A stretch of DNA of 64,000 nucleotides from JAYVSZ01 sp043774925 (GTDB lineage Bacteria; Pseudomonadota; Gammaproteobacteria; Burkholderiales; Methylophilaceae), in contig JAYVSZ010000015.1 of NCBI GenBank assembly GCA_043774925.1, positions 1 to 64,000 on the forward strand. The letters are read 5' to 3'. Positions 40,937-50,059 of this stretch are shown piece after piece. The translations under genes were made by a program, and so were the position numbers. The first letter of the stretch is position 1; each line of letters opens with the position of its first letter. The notes under the pieces were generated by a model. The model was given only the letters and a program-made list of their open reading frames with translations. It did no database searches and was not told where the DNA came from.

Positions 40937-42112
40937 TTAAAGCTTTAAATCCGCTTTCAAGTCGTTCACATTTTCCAAACCCACCGCAATACGGACGAGA
41001 TTGTCTTTTATGCCCGCTTCCGCGCGAGCCTCAGCCGTAATGCGGCTGTGCGTGGTGGTGGCTGGGTGCGTAATGGTACTTTTGGCATCGCCCAAATTCG
41101 CAGTAATCGAAATCAGTTCAGTTGCATCAATTAATGTCCAAGCCGCTTGCTGTTCGGTTTGACCTACTTTTGCTTTCACTTCAAAACTCACAATGCCGCC
41201 GCCATTGGTTTGCTGCTTCATCGCCAAATTGTGCTGCGGATGCGACTTTAAGCCTGGATAAAACACGCGCGCAACTTGTGGTTGCGCTTCTAACCAAGTA
41301 GCCAAAGCCAGCGCGCGCGCAGCATGCGCTTCCATACGCACGTGCAAAGTCTCCAAACCTTTCAAAAACACCCAAGCGTTAAATGCGCTCATGGTGACGC
41401 CTGCCGTGCGTAAAAAGCCGTACACTGGCTCCATTAACACTTTAGACCCAAGCACTGCGCCACCCAAACAGCGGCCCTGCCCATCAATAAATTTGGTGGC
41501 CGAATGAATGATGATATCCGCGCCTAATTCCAAGGGCTTTTGAATGGCAGGCGTGCAAAAACAATTATCTACCGCCAAGTGCGCGCCGGCTTTGTGGGCG
41601 ATTTCGGCCAGCGCGGCAATATCGCACACTTCTGTCAGTGGGTTGGATGGCGTTTCTACAAAAAATAGTTTGGTTTTTGGGGTAGTCGCTGCCTGCCACT
41701 CGTCAAGATTCGTCAGCGAAACGAAAGTGATGTCCAAACCCCAACGCTTGAGAATGTTGCCAAATAATTGTACAGACGTGCCAAAAATGCTGCGCGAAGC
41801 CACAATATGGTCGCCCGCGCTGCACAAACCCATGACGCATGCCAAAATAGCCGACATGCCGCTTGATGTCGCCACGCACTGCTCCGCGCCTTCCAGCGCA
41901 GCCAGTTTATTTTGAAACATGGTGACGGTTGGGTTGGTAAAGCGCGAGTAAATATTACCAGGCTCTGTGCCACCAAAACGCGCTGCTGCTTGCGCTGCGC
42001 TTTTAAATCTAAAACTCGAATTTAAAAAAAGTGCTTCAGAATTCTCGCCAAACTCCGTCATTTCACTACCTGCGCGCACTGCAAGGGTTTCTGCATGATA
42101 GTTTTTTGTCAT
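40937..42112 (-). CDS. metZ: O-succinylhomoserine sulfhydrylase
   Basis: 391 residues, Cys/Met-metabolism PLP family. Signatures: NIYSRFTNPTVTMFQNKLAA, SSGMSAILACVMGL, and the PLP lysine in IIHSATKFIDGQGR. It makes homocysteine directly from O-succinylhomoserine and sulfide, the product of the CysI pathway in this window. In betaproteobacteria it typically follows purF, as here. The 198-bp leader contains a SAM-II-like aptamer and competing hairpins, so expression probably falls when S-adenosylmethionine is abundant. AGAGG precedes the ATG. Confidence 0.93.
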   Translation of the reverse strand: MTKNYHAETLAVRAGSEMTEFGENSEALFLNSSFRFKSAAQAAARFGGTEPGNIYSRFTNPTVTMFQNKLAALEGAEQCVATSSGMSAILACVMGLCSAGDHIVASRSIFGTSVQLFGNILKRWGLDITFVSLTNLDEWQAATTPKTKLFFVETPSNPLTEVCDIAALAEIAHKAGAHLAVDNCFCTPAIQKPLELGADIIIHSATKFIDGQGRCLGGAVLGSKVLMEPVYGFLRTAGVTMSAFNAWVFLKGLETLHVRMEAHAARALALATWLEAQPQVARVFYPGLKSHPQHNLAMKQQTNGGGIVSFEVKAKVGQTEQQAAWTLIDATELISITANLGDAKSTITHPATTTHSRITAEARAEAGIKDNLVRIAVGLENVNDLKADLKL

Positions 42113-42143
42113 ATTTGCCTCTTAATCTTATCTTAACGGGCAT

Positions 42144-42185
42144 TAAAAAACCCGTGATAGCTGTACAAGGCTAAAACGGGTTCTT
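42144..42185 (-). terminator. Intrinsic terminator in the metZ leader
   Basis: Minus strand AACCCGT - 20-nt loop - ACGGGTT followed by TTTT. The 3' arm ACGGG can pair instead with the downstream CCCGT (42134-42138), and the loop holds TTTAGC, complementary to the aptamer's GCTAAA. It may end purF transcripts, act as the riboswitch platform, or both. Confidence 0.7.
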
Positions 42186-42190
42186 TTTTA

Positions 42191-42270
42191 CCTCGCTTTA
42201 GCAGAATTTATTATGCGCTCGCAAGCTGAGTTAGGCTTTGTTTAAGATTGGCCACTCAAATCAGCGCAGA
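42191..42270 (-). ncRNA. SAM-II-like riboswitch before metZ
   Basis: Minus-strand blocks in SAM-II order: GCGCTGATTTG (P1 5' side plus conserved loop start), GCTTGC, two bases, GCGC (P1 3' side), twelve bases including ATAAA, then GCTAAA. The distances from GCTTGC onwards equal those in known SAM-II aptamers. The first loop is enlarged by an extra hairpin (GAGTGGC pairing GCC-TA-ACTC). Pseudoknot pairing could not be fully worked out by eye. The gene downstream, metZ, is a classic SAM-II target. Confidence 0.62.
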
Positions 42271-42310
42271 TTCATATTATGCCGATCTATTTAATTCGTC
42301 AAGCATCCAA

Positions 42311-43858
42311 TTAAGAAACTTGCTCAACCGCCTCATCATCCTCTTCACCCACCAAATTTAAATCCATTTGTGTGCTGGAATTTGCTGGTTTTTGCTTTCC
42401 ATTCAAGTCGCCGCGCGCGGCCTCTATTCGATTGAGGTAAGCCGCATCCACGTCGCCAGTCACGTATTTGCCATCAAAGCAACTGCAATCAAACTGCTTA
42501 ATTTTCGGGTTGGAGGCTTTGATGTCATCCACCAAGGCATCTAAATCTTGATAAATCAGCGCATCCGCGCCAATTTCCTTGCAAATTTCCTCGTCTGTGC
42601 GCCCTGTCGCAAGCAATTCGTCGCGGCTTGGCATATCGATGCCATACACATTGGGAAAGCGCACTGGTGGCGCGGCAGAGGCAAAATACACCTTGTTTGC
42701 GCCTGCATCACGCGCCATTTGCACGATTTGCTGCGATGTGGTGCCGCGCACGATGGAGTCGTCCACTAAAAGTACGTTTTTGCCTTTGAATTCGATGCCG
42801 ATTGGATTGAGTTTTTGCCGAACCGATTTTTTGCGTAAGGCTTGGCCGGGCATAATAAACGTACGACCAATGTAACGATTTTTAATAAAACCTTCACGAT
42901 AATCCAAACCAAGCGCAATACCTACTTGTAGCGCGCTCGGGCGGCTGGTATCAGGGATGGGAATGACCACGTCAATTTTGAGATGGCTCCACTCGCGCTT
43001 GATTTTTTCGGCCAAACTTGCCCCCATGTCCAAACGCGTTTGATACACGGAAACGCCATCAATCACCGAATCTGGACGGGCTAAATAAACATATTCAAAA
43101 ATACACGGCGTGAGTTTTGGTTTCTCGGCACATTGGCGACTAAACAAATTGCCTTCCATGTCAATAAACACGGCCTCGCCAGGCTCAACATCACGCATTA
43201 ACTTAAAGCCCAGCACATCAAGCGCCACGCTTTCTGAAGCGACAATATATTCTGTACCTTTTTCGCTTTCTAATTTGCCTATCACTAAAGGACGGATGCC
43301 GTGTGGATCGCGAAATGCGAGCAAGCCAAAATTCGCTATCATGGCGACCACGGCATAAGCGCCCTTGCAGCGGCGATGCACGCCAGCCACGGCGTCAAAC
43401 GCCATGTCAGTATTCAACACTGCGCTTTTTGAGGTTTTTTCGATTTCATGCGCAAGCACATTGAGCAGCACTTCAGAATCTGATGTGGTATTAATGTGGC
43501 GCAAATCTTGACGGAACATTTCCGATTTGAGTTGCTCGGAGTTGGTTAAATTACCGTTGTGGCCAAGCACAATGCCAAAAGGCGAATTGACGTAAAACGG
43601 TTGCGCTTCAGCCGCGCTAGACGAGCCAGCAGTGGGGTAACGCACGTGCGCAATGCCAGCATTACCAATCAGGCTACGCATGTGGCGGGTATGAAAGACA
43701 TCCTTCACCAAGCCATTGTTTTTATGCATAAAAAACGTATTGCCATCGCAAGTCACAATACCCGCGGCATCTTGCCCGCGATGTTGTAGTACCAGCAAAC
43801 CATCGTACAACAATTGGTTAACTGGATTTTTGCCTACAATACCTAAAATTCCACACAT
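42311..43858 (-). CDS. purF: Amidophosphoribosyltransferase
   Basis: 515 residues. Class II glutamine amidotransferase with nucleophile Cys2 in MCGILGIVG; the phosphoribosyltransferase half has the PRPP motif VLLVDDSIVRGTTS. Converts PRPP and glutamine to phosphoribosylamine, the first step of purine synthesis. The Cys-containing CFDGKYVTGDVD near the C-terminus suggests no Fe-S cluster of the Bacillus type. Follows cvpA by 38 bp, as in E. coli. Confidence 0.96.
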   Translation of the reverse strand: MCGILGIVGKNPVNQLLYDGLLVLQHRGQDAAGIVTCDGNTFFMHKNNGLVKDVFHTRHMRSLIGNAGIAHVRYPTAGSSSAAEAQPFYVNSPFGIVLGHNGNLTNSEQLKSEMFRQDLRHINTTSDSEVLLNVLAHEIEKTSKSAVLNTDMAFDAVAGVHRRCKGAYAVVAMIANFGLLAFRDPHGIRPLVIGKLESEKGTEYIVASESVALDVLGFKLMRDVEPGEAVFIDMEGNLFSRQCAEKPKLTPCIFEYVYLARPDSVIDGVSVYQTRLDMGASLAEKIKREWSHLKIDVVIPIPDTSRPSALQVGIALGLDYREGFIKNRYIGRTFIMPGQALRKKSVRQKLNPIGIEFKGKNVLLVDDSIVRGTTSQQIVQMARDAGANKVYFASAAPPVRFPNVYGIDMPSRDELLATGRTDEEICKEIGADALIYQDLDALVDDIKASNPKIKQFDCSCFDGKYVTGDVDAAYLNRIEAARGDLNGKQKPANSSTQMDLNLVGEEDDEAVEQVS

Positions 43859-43896
43859 AAATGGTGATATCCTTAAAGTGCTATTTAATCACAGAT

Positions 43897-44388
43897 TCAA
43901 TCAAAACTCACATGCTTGGCGACACTTGGTGGCAGCCAAGGCAACATGCTTTTAACCAGCACTTCCAGCGGCGAGCTAAACATGGCGTTCGTCCAGCGCG
44001 GGTCTTTTGGAAAGTTGGTTAAACCTGCCAAAAATACAAATACACACACAATCAACATGCCGCGCGCCAAACCAAACACCGCGCCAACAAAGCGGTTGAG
44101 CCAATTTAAACCAATTTTTTTAATGATGCTTGAAAGCGCAATAGACAACAAACTGGCAACGAGCAAAACACCGAGCATTAAAATGACAAAGGCCGCCAAC
44201 ACTTTAAGCGACTCGGTTGGAATATCTTGCGGCAACACTGGTACCAGTTGCGATGCGTAGGTTCTTGCCACATACAAGGCAGCAATCCAGCCGATAATCG
44301 CCAGCACTTCGCGCACCGCGCCGCGCATCATACTCACGACAATCGAGATGCCGACGATGACTAAAACGATGTAATCAAAACTGGTCAA
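43897..44388 (-). CDS. cvpA: CvpA family membrane protein
   Basis: 163 residues with four transmembrane helices (MTSFDYIVLVIVGISIVVSM; AIIGWIAALYVA; LAAFVILMLGVLLVASLLSI; FGLARGMLIVCVFVFLAGL). Conserved NRFVGAVFGLARG. In E. coli it is needed for colicin V production and affects envelope integrity; its exact activity is not settled. Between the SPOR gene (17-bp gap) and purF on one transcript. Confidence 0.92.
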   Translation of the reverse strand: MTSFDYIVLVIVGISIVVSMMRGAVREVLAIIGWIAALYVARTYASQLVPVLPQDIPTESLKVLAAFVILMLGVLLVASLLSIALSSIIKKIGLNWLNRFVGAVFGLARGMLIVCVFVFLAGLTNFPKDPRWTNAMFSSPLEVLVKSMLPWLPPSVAKHVSFD

Positions 44389-44405
44389 CTAAAGTTTAAT
44401 CCCCA

Positions 44406-45020
44406 TTATTGACTCACGACCATGCCGGTCAAACCCGCGTCCTTAATGTTCTCCAGCGCGATTGCGGCTTCATTGCGCTCGGCAAAAATCTGCGTTTTTA
44501 AGCGGATTTTTTCACCTTTATCGGTTTTAATTTTTTCAGTTTGCGATTTGTAGCCCAAATCACTCAACTTGGTTTGTAGCTGCTTGACGTTTGTCGGATC
44601 TGTAAAAACACCAATTTGCACATAGAATTTTTTAGACGTTTCTGGCTTTTCTTTAGGCGGCGCTTTAAGCTCAACCGTGGGTTTGGTTGCTGGTACAGCT
44701 TCTGGCTTTGATGTTGCTTCTGGGTCTGCTGGCTCATCTGGCGCGGCTTCTGACGGTGCTGCCTCAGCAGGTTTTGAGGGCTCACTCGGAATCACATTTG
44801 AATCGAATTCTGTTGGCGCCATTGGCGTTGGCGTCACTGTTGTGCTTGCCTCGTTTGGCAAGGTGATGGTGATTTTTTCTTGCGGATTGCTGGCGGCGCG
44901 GTCTTTTAATAACATTGGCAATAAAATCACCATCAACAAAACCAGTGCAATCGCACCCACCAAGCGGCGACGTGCGCGTTTTTTAAAGTTTAATTCTTGG
45001 TCAGATTGGTCTCTTTGCAT
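44406..45020 (-). CDS. SPOR-domain protein (DedD-like)
   Basis: 204 residues. A single N-terminal membrane helix (RLVGAIALVLLMVILLPMLL, about 20-39) is followed by a Pro/Glu/Ala/Thr-rich periplasmic linker (about 45-125) and a C-terminal SPOR domain (about 128-204; KFYVQIGVFTDPTNVKQLQT, GYKSQTEKI). SPOR domains bind denuded peptidoglycan at the division septum. Location between folC and cvpA matches dedD of other proteobacteria. Confidence 0.88.
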   Translation of the reverse strand: MQRDQSDQELNFKKRARRRLVGAIALVLLMVILLPMLLKDRAASNPQEKITITLPNEASTTVTPTPMAPTEFDSNVIPSEPSKPAEAAPSEAAPDEPADPEATSKPEAVPATKPTVELKAPPKEKPETSKKFYVQIGVFTDPTNVKQLQTKLSDLGYKSQTEKIKTDKGEKIRLKTQIFAERNEAAIALENIKDAGLTGMVVSQ

Positions 45021-45044
45021 TTCAACGCCTTAAAAATTGCCATA

Positions 45045-46316
45045 TCAAGAAAAATTCAAACCTGCAATCGCATCCGCAACGGTGTAAAACGAGCCGAATA
45101 CGACTATTCTATCATTTTTGGCAGCGTCTTTACAGGCCGCTTGCAGGGCAGTGGCGACATTTTCAAACGAATAGCTACTTGTATTCAGTTTGCCTAAATT
45201 TTTCTGCAAATTTTGTGCTTTTGCACCGCGCACATTGTGAATATCCGCCAAATACCAAGCAGCAATATGCGGCGCTAATTCACTCACAACACCGGCAATA
45301 TCTTTATCGGCCAACATCGCGAACACCGCTAATGTGCGGCCCGCACAGGGTGTATTTTGCAGGTTATGCGCCAGCGATTGCGCCGCTTGCGGGTTGTGCG
45401 CTACATCCACAATAATGGGTGGATTTGATTGAATTTGATGAAACCGCCCCATTAAAGTCACTGCCCTGAGAGCCGCGCCGATGTTGGCTGCTGGCACGGG
45501 CAGTATTTCACTTAAATGTTGTACCGCACGCATAGCACAAGCTGCGTTATTCAGCTGAAAATCGCCATGCAAAGCCAACTTCGGCAAAACTAGTTTGGTT
45601 TTTTTATCGATATAAATCCAATTGTTTGCCGTTTTTTCTACGCTAAAATCGCGGCCAATTAATTGTAAATCTGCGCCAATTTCTGCGGCATAATCTGTCA
45701 CGCTTTGTGGCGGATGGTCATCCCCACAAATCGCCAATTTGTTGGCGCGGTAAACGCCCGCCTTCTCAAAACCTATTTTCTCGCGCGTGTCGCCCAAATA
45801 TTCCATGTGATCCAAAGCAACGCTGGTGACAATGGCGCACGCAGGTTCAAACACGTTCACTGCGTCCAGCCTGCCGCCCATACCCACTTCTAAAATTGCA
45901 ACATCAAGTCCAGTTTTTACAAAATGCCAAACAGCAGCTAACGTGCCCATTTCAAAGTAAGTCAATGCCACATCACCGCGCGCAGCTTCTACCGCCGCAA
46001 AAGCAGTGCATAAACTTTCATCTGTGATTTCACAGCCATTCACACGCACACGCTCGTTATAACGCGTTAAATGCGGCGAAGTGTAACAGCCGACGCGGTA
46101 GCCCTCATGCAAATAAATCGCCTCTAACATGGCGCAGGTAGAGCCTTTGCCGTTGGTACCAGCAATGGTGATAATCTGGAAATTTTGGTTCAAATCAAGG
46201 CGGTTGGCAACTTCTTTAACGCGCTCCAAACCCATTGCGATGGCTTTAGGATGCAAAGCCTCGATGTAGGCTAACCACTGATTTAGTGTGACTGGCTTGG
46301 GCGAGGAGTTGGTCAC
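45045..46316 (-). CDS. folC: Dihydrofolate synthase / folylpolyglutamate synthase
   Basis: 423 residues, Mur-ligase fold. ATP loop TIAGTNGKGSTCAMLE, then GCYTSPHLTRYNERVRVNG and ILEVGMGGRLDAVN; C-terminal domain with VDVAHNPQAAQSLA. Adds glutamate to dihydropteroate and extends polyglutamate tails, which retain folates for C1 metabolism. Lies 13 bp after accD and 24 bp before the SPOR gene. Confidence 0.95.
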   Translation of the reverse strand: MTNSSPKPVTLNQWLAYIEALHPKAIAMGLERVKEVANRLDLNQNFQIITIAGTNGKGSTCAMLEAIYLHEGYRVGCYTSPHLTRYNERVRVNGCEITDESLCTAFAAVEAARGDVALTYFEMGTLAAVWHFVKTGLDVAILEVGMGGRLDAVNVFEPACAIVTSVALDHMEYLGDTREKIGFEKAGVYRANKLAICGDDHPPQSVTDYAAEIGADLQLIGRDFSVEKTANNWIYIDKKTKLVLPKLALHGDFQLNNAACAMRAVQHLSEILPVPAANIGAALRAVTLMGRFHQIQSNPPIIVDVAHNPQAAQSLAHNLQNTPCAGRTLAVFAMLADKDIAGVVSELAPHIAAWYLADIHNVRGAKAQNLQKNLGKLNTSSYSFENVATALQAACKDAAKNDRIVVFGSFYTVADAIAGLNFS

Positions 46317-46329
46317 AAAACCCTAGAAA

Positions 46330-47196
46330 TTATGCAGCTTTGACGGTGCGCATTAAATTTGAGAGCAGACTGAACAGTGTTTGGCGCAATTCACGACGAT
46401 CCACGATCATGTCAATCGCGCCATGTTCTAACAAAAATTCTGCGCGCTGAAAGCCGTCTGGCAAGGTTTCGCGCACAGTTTGCTCAATGACGCGCGGGCC
46501 TGCAAAGCCAATCAAAGCGTTTGGTTCGGCAATAATAATATCGCCCAACATGGCAAAACTGGCAGAAACGCCGCCCATGGTGGGGTCAGTCAGTATTGAA
46601 ATAAATGGTAATCCTGCTTGCGATAATTTAGTGAGCGCAGCGCTCGTTTTAGCCATCTGCATCAGCGATAGCAAGCCTTCTTGCATGCGAGCACCACCGC
46701 TGGCAGACACGCAAATAAAAGGCGATTTTTGTTTAATTGCCGCATCTATGCCGCGCACAAAGCGCTCGCCCACGACTGCGCCCATTGAGCCGCCCATAAA
46801 TTTGAATTCAAACGCGGCAATCACAATCGGCATACTGAGCATTTTGCCTTGCATCACAATCAGCGCATCAAGCTCGCCCACTTCTTTTTGCGCCGTTTTC
46901 ATGCGATCTACATAGCTTTTGCTATCTTTAAACTTTAGCGCATCCACAGGCTGCACGTTAGCGCCAATTTCCACGCGATTTTCTTCATCTAGCAAAAAGT
47001 TTAGGCGGCCACGTGCCGAGATGCGATTATGATAATTACATTTCGGACAAACCTCTAAATTGCTTTCTAAATCAGTACGATACAATACGGTTTGGCATGC
47101 ATCACACTTACTCCACAAGCCTTCTGGCACGTTGCGCTTTTGCACAGAACCCACCACACGCTTGATTTTTTGCGGAATTTTATCTAACCAGCTCAT
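46330..47196 (-). CDS. accD: Acetyl-CoA carboxylase carboxyltransferase beta subunit
   Basis: 288 residues. N-terminal zinc ribbon with Cys 31, 34, 50, 53 (CDACQ, CPKC). The crotonase-like body has ISASGGARMQEGLLSLMQM (numbered from about 164) and DPTMGGVSASFAMLGD. With AccA it transfers the carboxyl group from biotin to acetyl-CoA, making malonyl-CoA. Encoded between trpA (20-bp gap) and folC. Confidence 0.96.
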   Translation of the reverse strand: MSWLDKIPQKIKRVVGSVQKRNVPEGLWSKCDACQTVLYRTDLESNLEVCPKCNYHNRISARGRLNFLLDEENRVEIGANVQPVDALKFKDSKSYVDRMKTAQKEVGELDALIVMQGKMLSMPIVIAAFEFKFMGGSMGAVVGERFVRGIDAAIKQKSPFICVSASGGARMQEGLLSLMQMAKTSAALTKLSQAGLPFISILTDPTMGGVSASFAMLGDIIIAEPNALIGFAGPRVIEQTVRETLPDGFQRAEFLLEHGAIDMIVDRRELRQTLFSLLSNLMRTVKAA

Positions 47197-47216
47197 ACTT
47201 TTCCCCTGACTTTTCT

Positions 47217-48011
47217 TTAATCAACTGCGGTACGAAGCGCTTGCATCAGCTTACTTACGTTTTCAATCAGCGTTTCTTCGCTCGATTGCTCAATGGTAAG
47301 TACCATGCGGCTACCAACCACAATACCATCTGCAAATTCAGCCACTAATTTCGCCGTTGCAGCATCTTTTACACCAAAACCAACGCCAATCGGCAAATCT
47401 GTTTTTTGGCGAATGGCTTTCACTTTCGCCTTCACTTCTTCAATATCCAAATTGCCCGCACCAGTCACGCCTTTTAGCGATACATAATACAAAAAGCCTG
47501 TCGCTTGATTGACGATTAAGTCGATGCGCGCAGGCTCTGTGGTAGGTGAAAGCAGGAATATGCTATCGACGCCATTGGCTAAAAGCGCTGCGTTAAACAC
47601 TTTACATTCCTCGGGCGGATAATCCACCGTCAGTACGCCATCCACGCCCGCATCTTTTGCGGCAGTGGCAAAAGTATCTGCCCCCATCGCCTCAATTGGA
47701 TTAGCATAACCCATTAATATGATAGGTGTTTTTTTATCGTTAGCGCGAAACTCTTTTACCAACGCCAACACTTTGCGCAAACCCACTTTATGCTGCAAAG
47801 CACGCTCACTCGCACGCTGAATCACTGGGCCATCGGCCATCGGATCAGAAAATGGCACGCCTAATTCAATCATATCTGCACCATTTTTAACCAAGACGTG
47901 TAGCAGTTCTACGGTGCGCTCAGGACTAGGGTCGCCCGCCGTAATGTACGGAATAAGTGCTTTTTTGTTTTGAGTTTTAAGCGCTTGAAAAACTGAAGAA
48001 ATTCGTGACAT
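47217..48011 (-). CDS. trpA: Tryptophan synthase alpha subunit
   Basis: 264 residues, TIM barrel. Catalytic Glu in MIELGVPFSDPMADGPVIQ and Asp in GVDGVLTVDYPPEE; phosphate site GFGVKDAATA. Splits indole-3-glycerol phosphate to indole for the beta subunit. Its partner gene trpB lies upstream but is separated by 156 bp that hold a palindromic element, unusual because trpB and trpA are normally tightly coupled. Confidence 0.95.
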   Translation of the reverse strand: MSRISSVFQALKTQNKKALIPYITAGDPSPERTVELLHVLVKNGADMIELGVPFSDPMADGPVIQRASERALQHKVGLRKVLALVKEFRANDKKTPIILMGYANPIEAMGADTFATAAKDAGVDGVLTVDYPPEECKVFNAALLANGVDSIFLLSPTTEPARIDLIVNQATGFLYYVSLKGVTGAGNLDIEEVKAKVKAIRQKTDLPIGVGFGVKDAATAKLVAEFADGIVVGSRMVLTIEQSSEETLIENVSKLMQALRTAVD

Positions 48012-48061
48012 AAGGTGTTAAAGAAGCCGTGAGTTCGAAGAAATTTGGAAGTTGAAAAGCA

Positions 48062-48150
48062 CAAAATTAGGCAAGGCGTAAACTAAAAATAAAAACGACG
48101 CATATGGTTTATATGCGAGTTTTTGGTTTTTAGAGAGGCGACGCAGCATA
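48062..48150. repeat. Palindromic element between trpB and trpA
   Basis: Core hairpin 48083-48133: CTAAAAATAAAAACGACGCATAT pairs imperfectly with ATATGCGAGTTTTTGGTTTTTAG around GGTTT (arms described in parts: CGCATAT/ATATGCG, AAAAAC/GTTTTT, CTAAAAA/TTTTTAG). It is framed by AGGCAAGGCGT on the left and GCGACGCAGC on the right. I recall similar elements between genes in related bacteria. No coding function. Confidence 0.65.
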
Positions 48151-48167
48151 ATGAAGTGGTTTTTGAT

Positions 48168-49373
48168 TTACAAGGTGATATTAGAGAGTTTGGCAACGGT
48201 ATTAATGTCTTTATCACCGCGACCAGAAAGATTGACCAAAATGATTTCGTCTTTACGCATGGTTTTGGCCATTTTTTCCGCATGCGCCAGCGCGTGGCTA
48301 GATTCCAACGCTGGAATAATGCCTTCTGTACGGCACAAGCTGTGAAACGCCGCCATGGCTTCATCATCGGTAATCGCCACATACTCAGCACGCTTGATAT
48401 CCTTTAACCATGCGTGTTCTGGGCCAACGCCAGGGTAATCTAAACCGGCCGAAATTGAATGTGTTTCAATAATGTTGCCATCCGCGTCTTGCATTAAATA
48501 GGTGCGATTACCGTGCAGCACGCCAATCGGACTGTTCGCAGTTAACGGCGCTGCGTGTCTGCCCGTTTCCAAGCCATGTCCAGCCGCCTCTACGCCGATT
48601 AAGCGCACATTTGGCACGTCAATGTAAGGATAAAAAATGCCCATGGCGTTTGAGCCGCCGCCAACGCAGGCAACGATTGCATTAGGCTGGCGCCCGACCA
48701 TTTCCATCATTTGCTCTTTGGCTTCAATGCCGATAATCGCTTGAAAATCGCGTACCATCATCGGGTACGGATGCGGACCTGCTACCGTGCCGATAATATA
48801 AAATGTGCTTTCAATGTTGGTTACCCAGTCGCGCATCGCCTCATTTAAGGCATCTTTAAGCGTTTTAGAGCCACTTTCTACTGGCACTACGGTGGCGCCC
48901 AACAATTTCATTCTAAACACGTTAGGCGCTTGGCGTTTCACGTCCTCGCTACCCATATACACCACGCATTCCAAACCTAAACGTGCAGCAATCGTCGCAG
49001 TTGCAACGCCATGTTGACCTGCGCCTGTTTCCGCAATCACACGCGGCTTACCCATGCGCTTGGCTAGCAAGGCTTGACCAATCGTATTGTTTACTTTGTG
49101 TGCGCCAGTGTGATTCAAATCTTCGCGCTTTAAGTAAATCTGTGCACCGCCGACGCGATCCGACCAACGTTTTGCATGATAAATCGGGCTCGGCCGGCCA
49201 ACAAAGTGTTTTAAATCGTATGCGTATTCAGCTAAAAAAGTGGGGTCATGTCGATATTTTTCATACATCAGGCGCAGCTCTTCTAAGGCTTCAACCAAGG
49301 TCTCCGCAACAAAAGTACCGCCAAATTGCCCAAAATGTCCGCGCTCGTCGGGCATGTCATAGACTTGCATCAC
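48168..49373 (-). CDS. trpB: Tryptophan synthase beta subunit
   Basis: 401 residues. PLP lysine in HTGAHKVNNTIGQAL, preceded by YLKREDLN; phosphate-binding CVGGGSNAMGIF. GAGQHGVATATIAARLGLEC is the family signature. Joins indole and serine to tryptophan. The ATG overlaps the trpF stop (4 nt, 49370-49373). The 3' end runs to 48168, so the palindromic element starts almost at its stop. Confidence 0.96.
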   Translation of the reverse strand: MMQVYDMPDERGHFGQFGGTFVAETLVEALEELRLMYEKYRHDPTFLAEYAYDLKHFVGRPSPIYHAKRWSDRVGGAQIYLKREDLNHTGAHKVNNTIGQALLAKRMGKPRVIAETGAGQHGVATATIAARLGLECVVYMGSEDVKRQAPNVFRMKLLGATVVPVESGSKTLKDALNEAMRDWVTNIESTFYIIGTVAGPHPYPMMVRDFQAIIGIEAKEQMMEMVGRQPNAIVACVGGGSNAMGIFYPYIDVPNVRLIGVEAAGHGLETGRHAAPLTANSPIGVLHGNRTYLMQDADGNIIETHSISAGLDYPGVGPEHAWLKDIKRAEYVAITDDEAMAAFHSLCRTEGIIPALESSHALAHAEKMAKTMRKDEIILVNLSGRGDKDINTVAKLSNITL

Positions 49374-49996
49374 TCACTCCTCGTTTGCTCTACTGCATGC
49401 ATAAATGCTACGATTTTCGTCTCACTTTTTATGCCTTTACTCAGCTCCACACCGCCGCTCACATCCACCGCATAAGGCTGCACATGCTTAATCGCATCGC
49501 CCACGTTTTCTGGGTTTAATCCACCCGCTAAAATGACTTGTTTAGATAGATTTTTAGGGATTAAATTCCAATCAAACACGTACCCAGTGCCGCCATAAGC
49601 CGAATCGGAATGTGCATCTAGCAACAACGCTTTTGCACGATTAAATTCAACACAGCATTGTAACAAATTTGTGTCAGGCTTAACGCGAATCGCCTTCAAA
49701 TAAGGCAAATTAAATTGTTCACATTCAGCGGCCGTTTCATCTCCGTGAAATTGCAAAATATCCAAATTTACGCTCGCTAAAACCGCGTTAATTTCTTGTT
49801 TTGAAGCGTTCACAAACAAACCTACCGCACTGACAAATGGCGGCAGTGCAGCCACAATTGCACTAGCCGCTGCAATTGTCACGCAACGTGGGCTTGCCGC
49901 ATAAAACACTAAGCCAATCGCATCCGCACCCTGCGCAACTGCAACCAAAGCGTCTTCGACACGAGTAATGCCGCAAATTTTAACGCGAGTTCTCAT
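49370..49996 (-). CDS. trpF: Phosphoribosylanthranilate isomerase
   Basis: 208 residues, TIM barrel. Catalytic Cys in VKICGITRVEDA; LQFHGDETAAECEQF; phosphate site ILAGGLNPENV; Asp in YAVDVSGGVE. Rearranges PRA to CdRP in tryptophan synthesis. It lies 63 bp after truA and overlaps trpB; the first genes of the pathway (trpE, G, D, C) are not in the window. Confidence 0.95.
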   Translation of the reverse strand: MRTRVKICGITRVEDALVAVAQGADAIGLVFYAASPRCVTIAAASAIVAALPPFVSAVGLFVNASKQEINAVLASVNLDILQFHGDETAAECEQFNLPYLKAIRVKPDTNLLQCCVEFNRAKALLLDAHSDSAYGGTGYVFDWNLIPKNLSKQVILAGGLNPENVGDAIKHVQPYAVDVSGGVELSKGIKSETKIVAFMHAVEQTRSE

Positions 49997-50059
49997 AAAG
50001 TCTCCATAAAACGTAAGCCTATCGTAAACGCGCGCCGATGTCAGTTAAATCAAGGCCTG

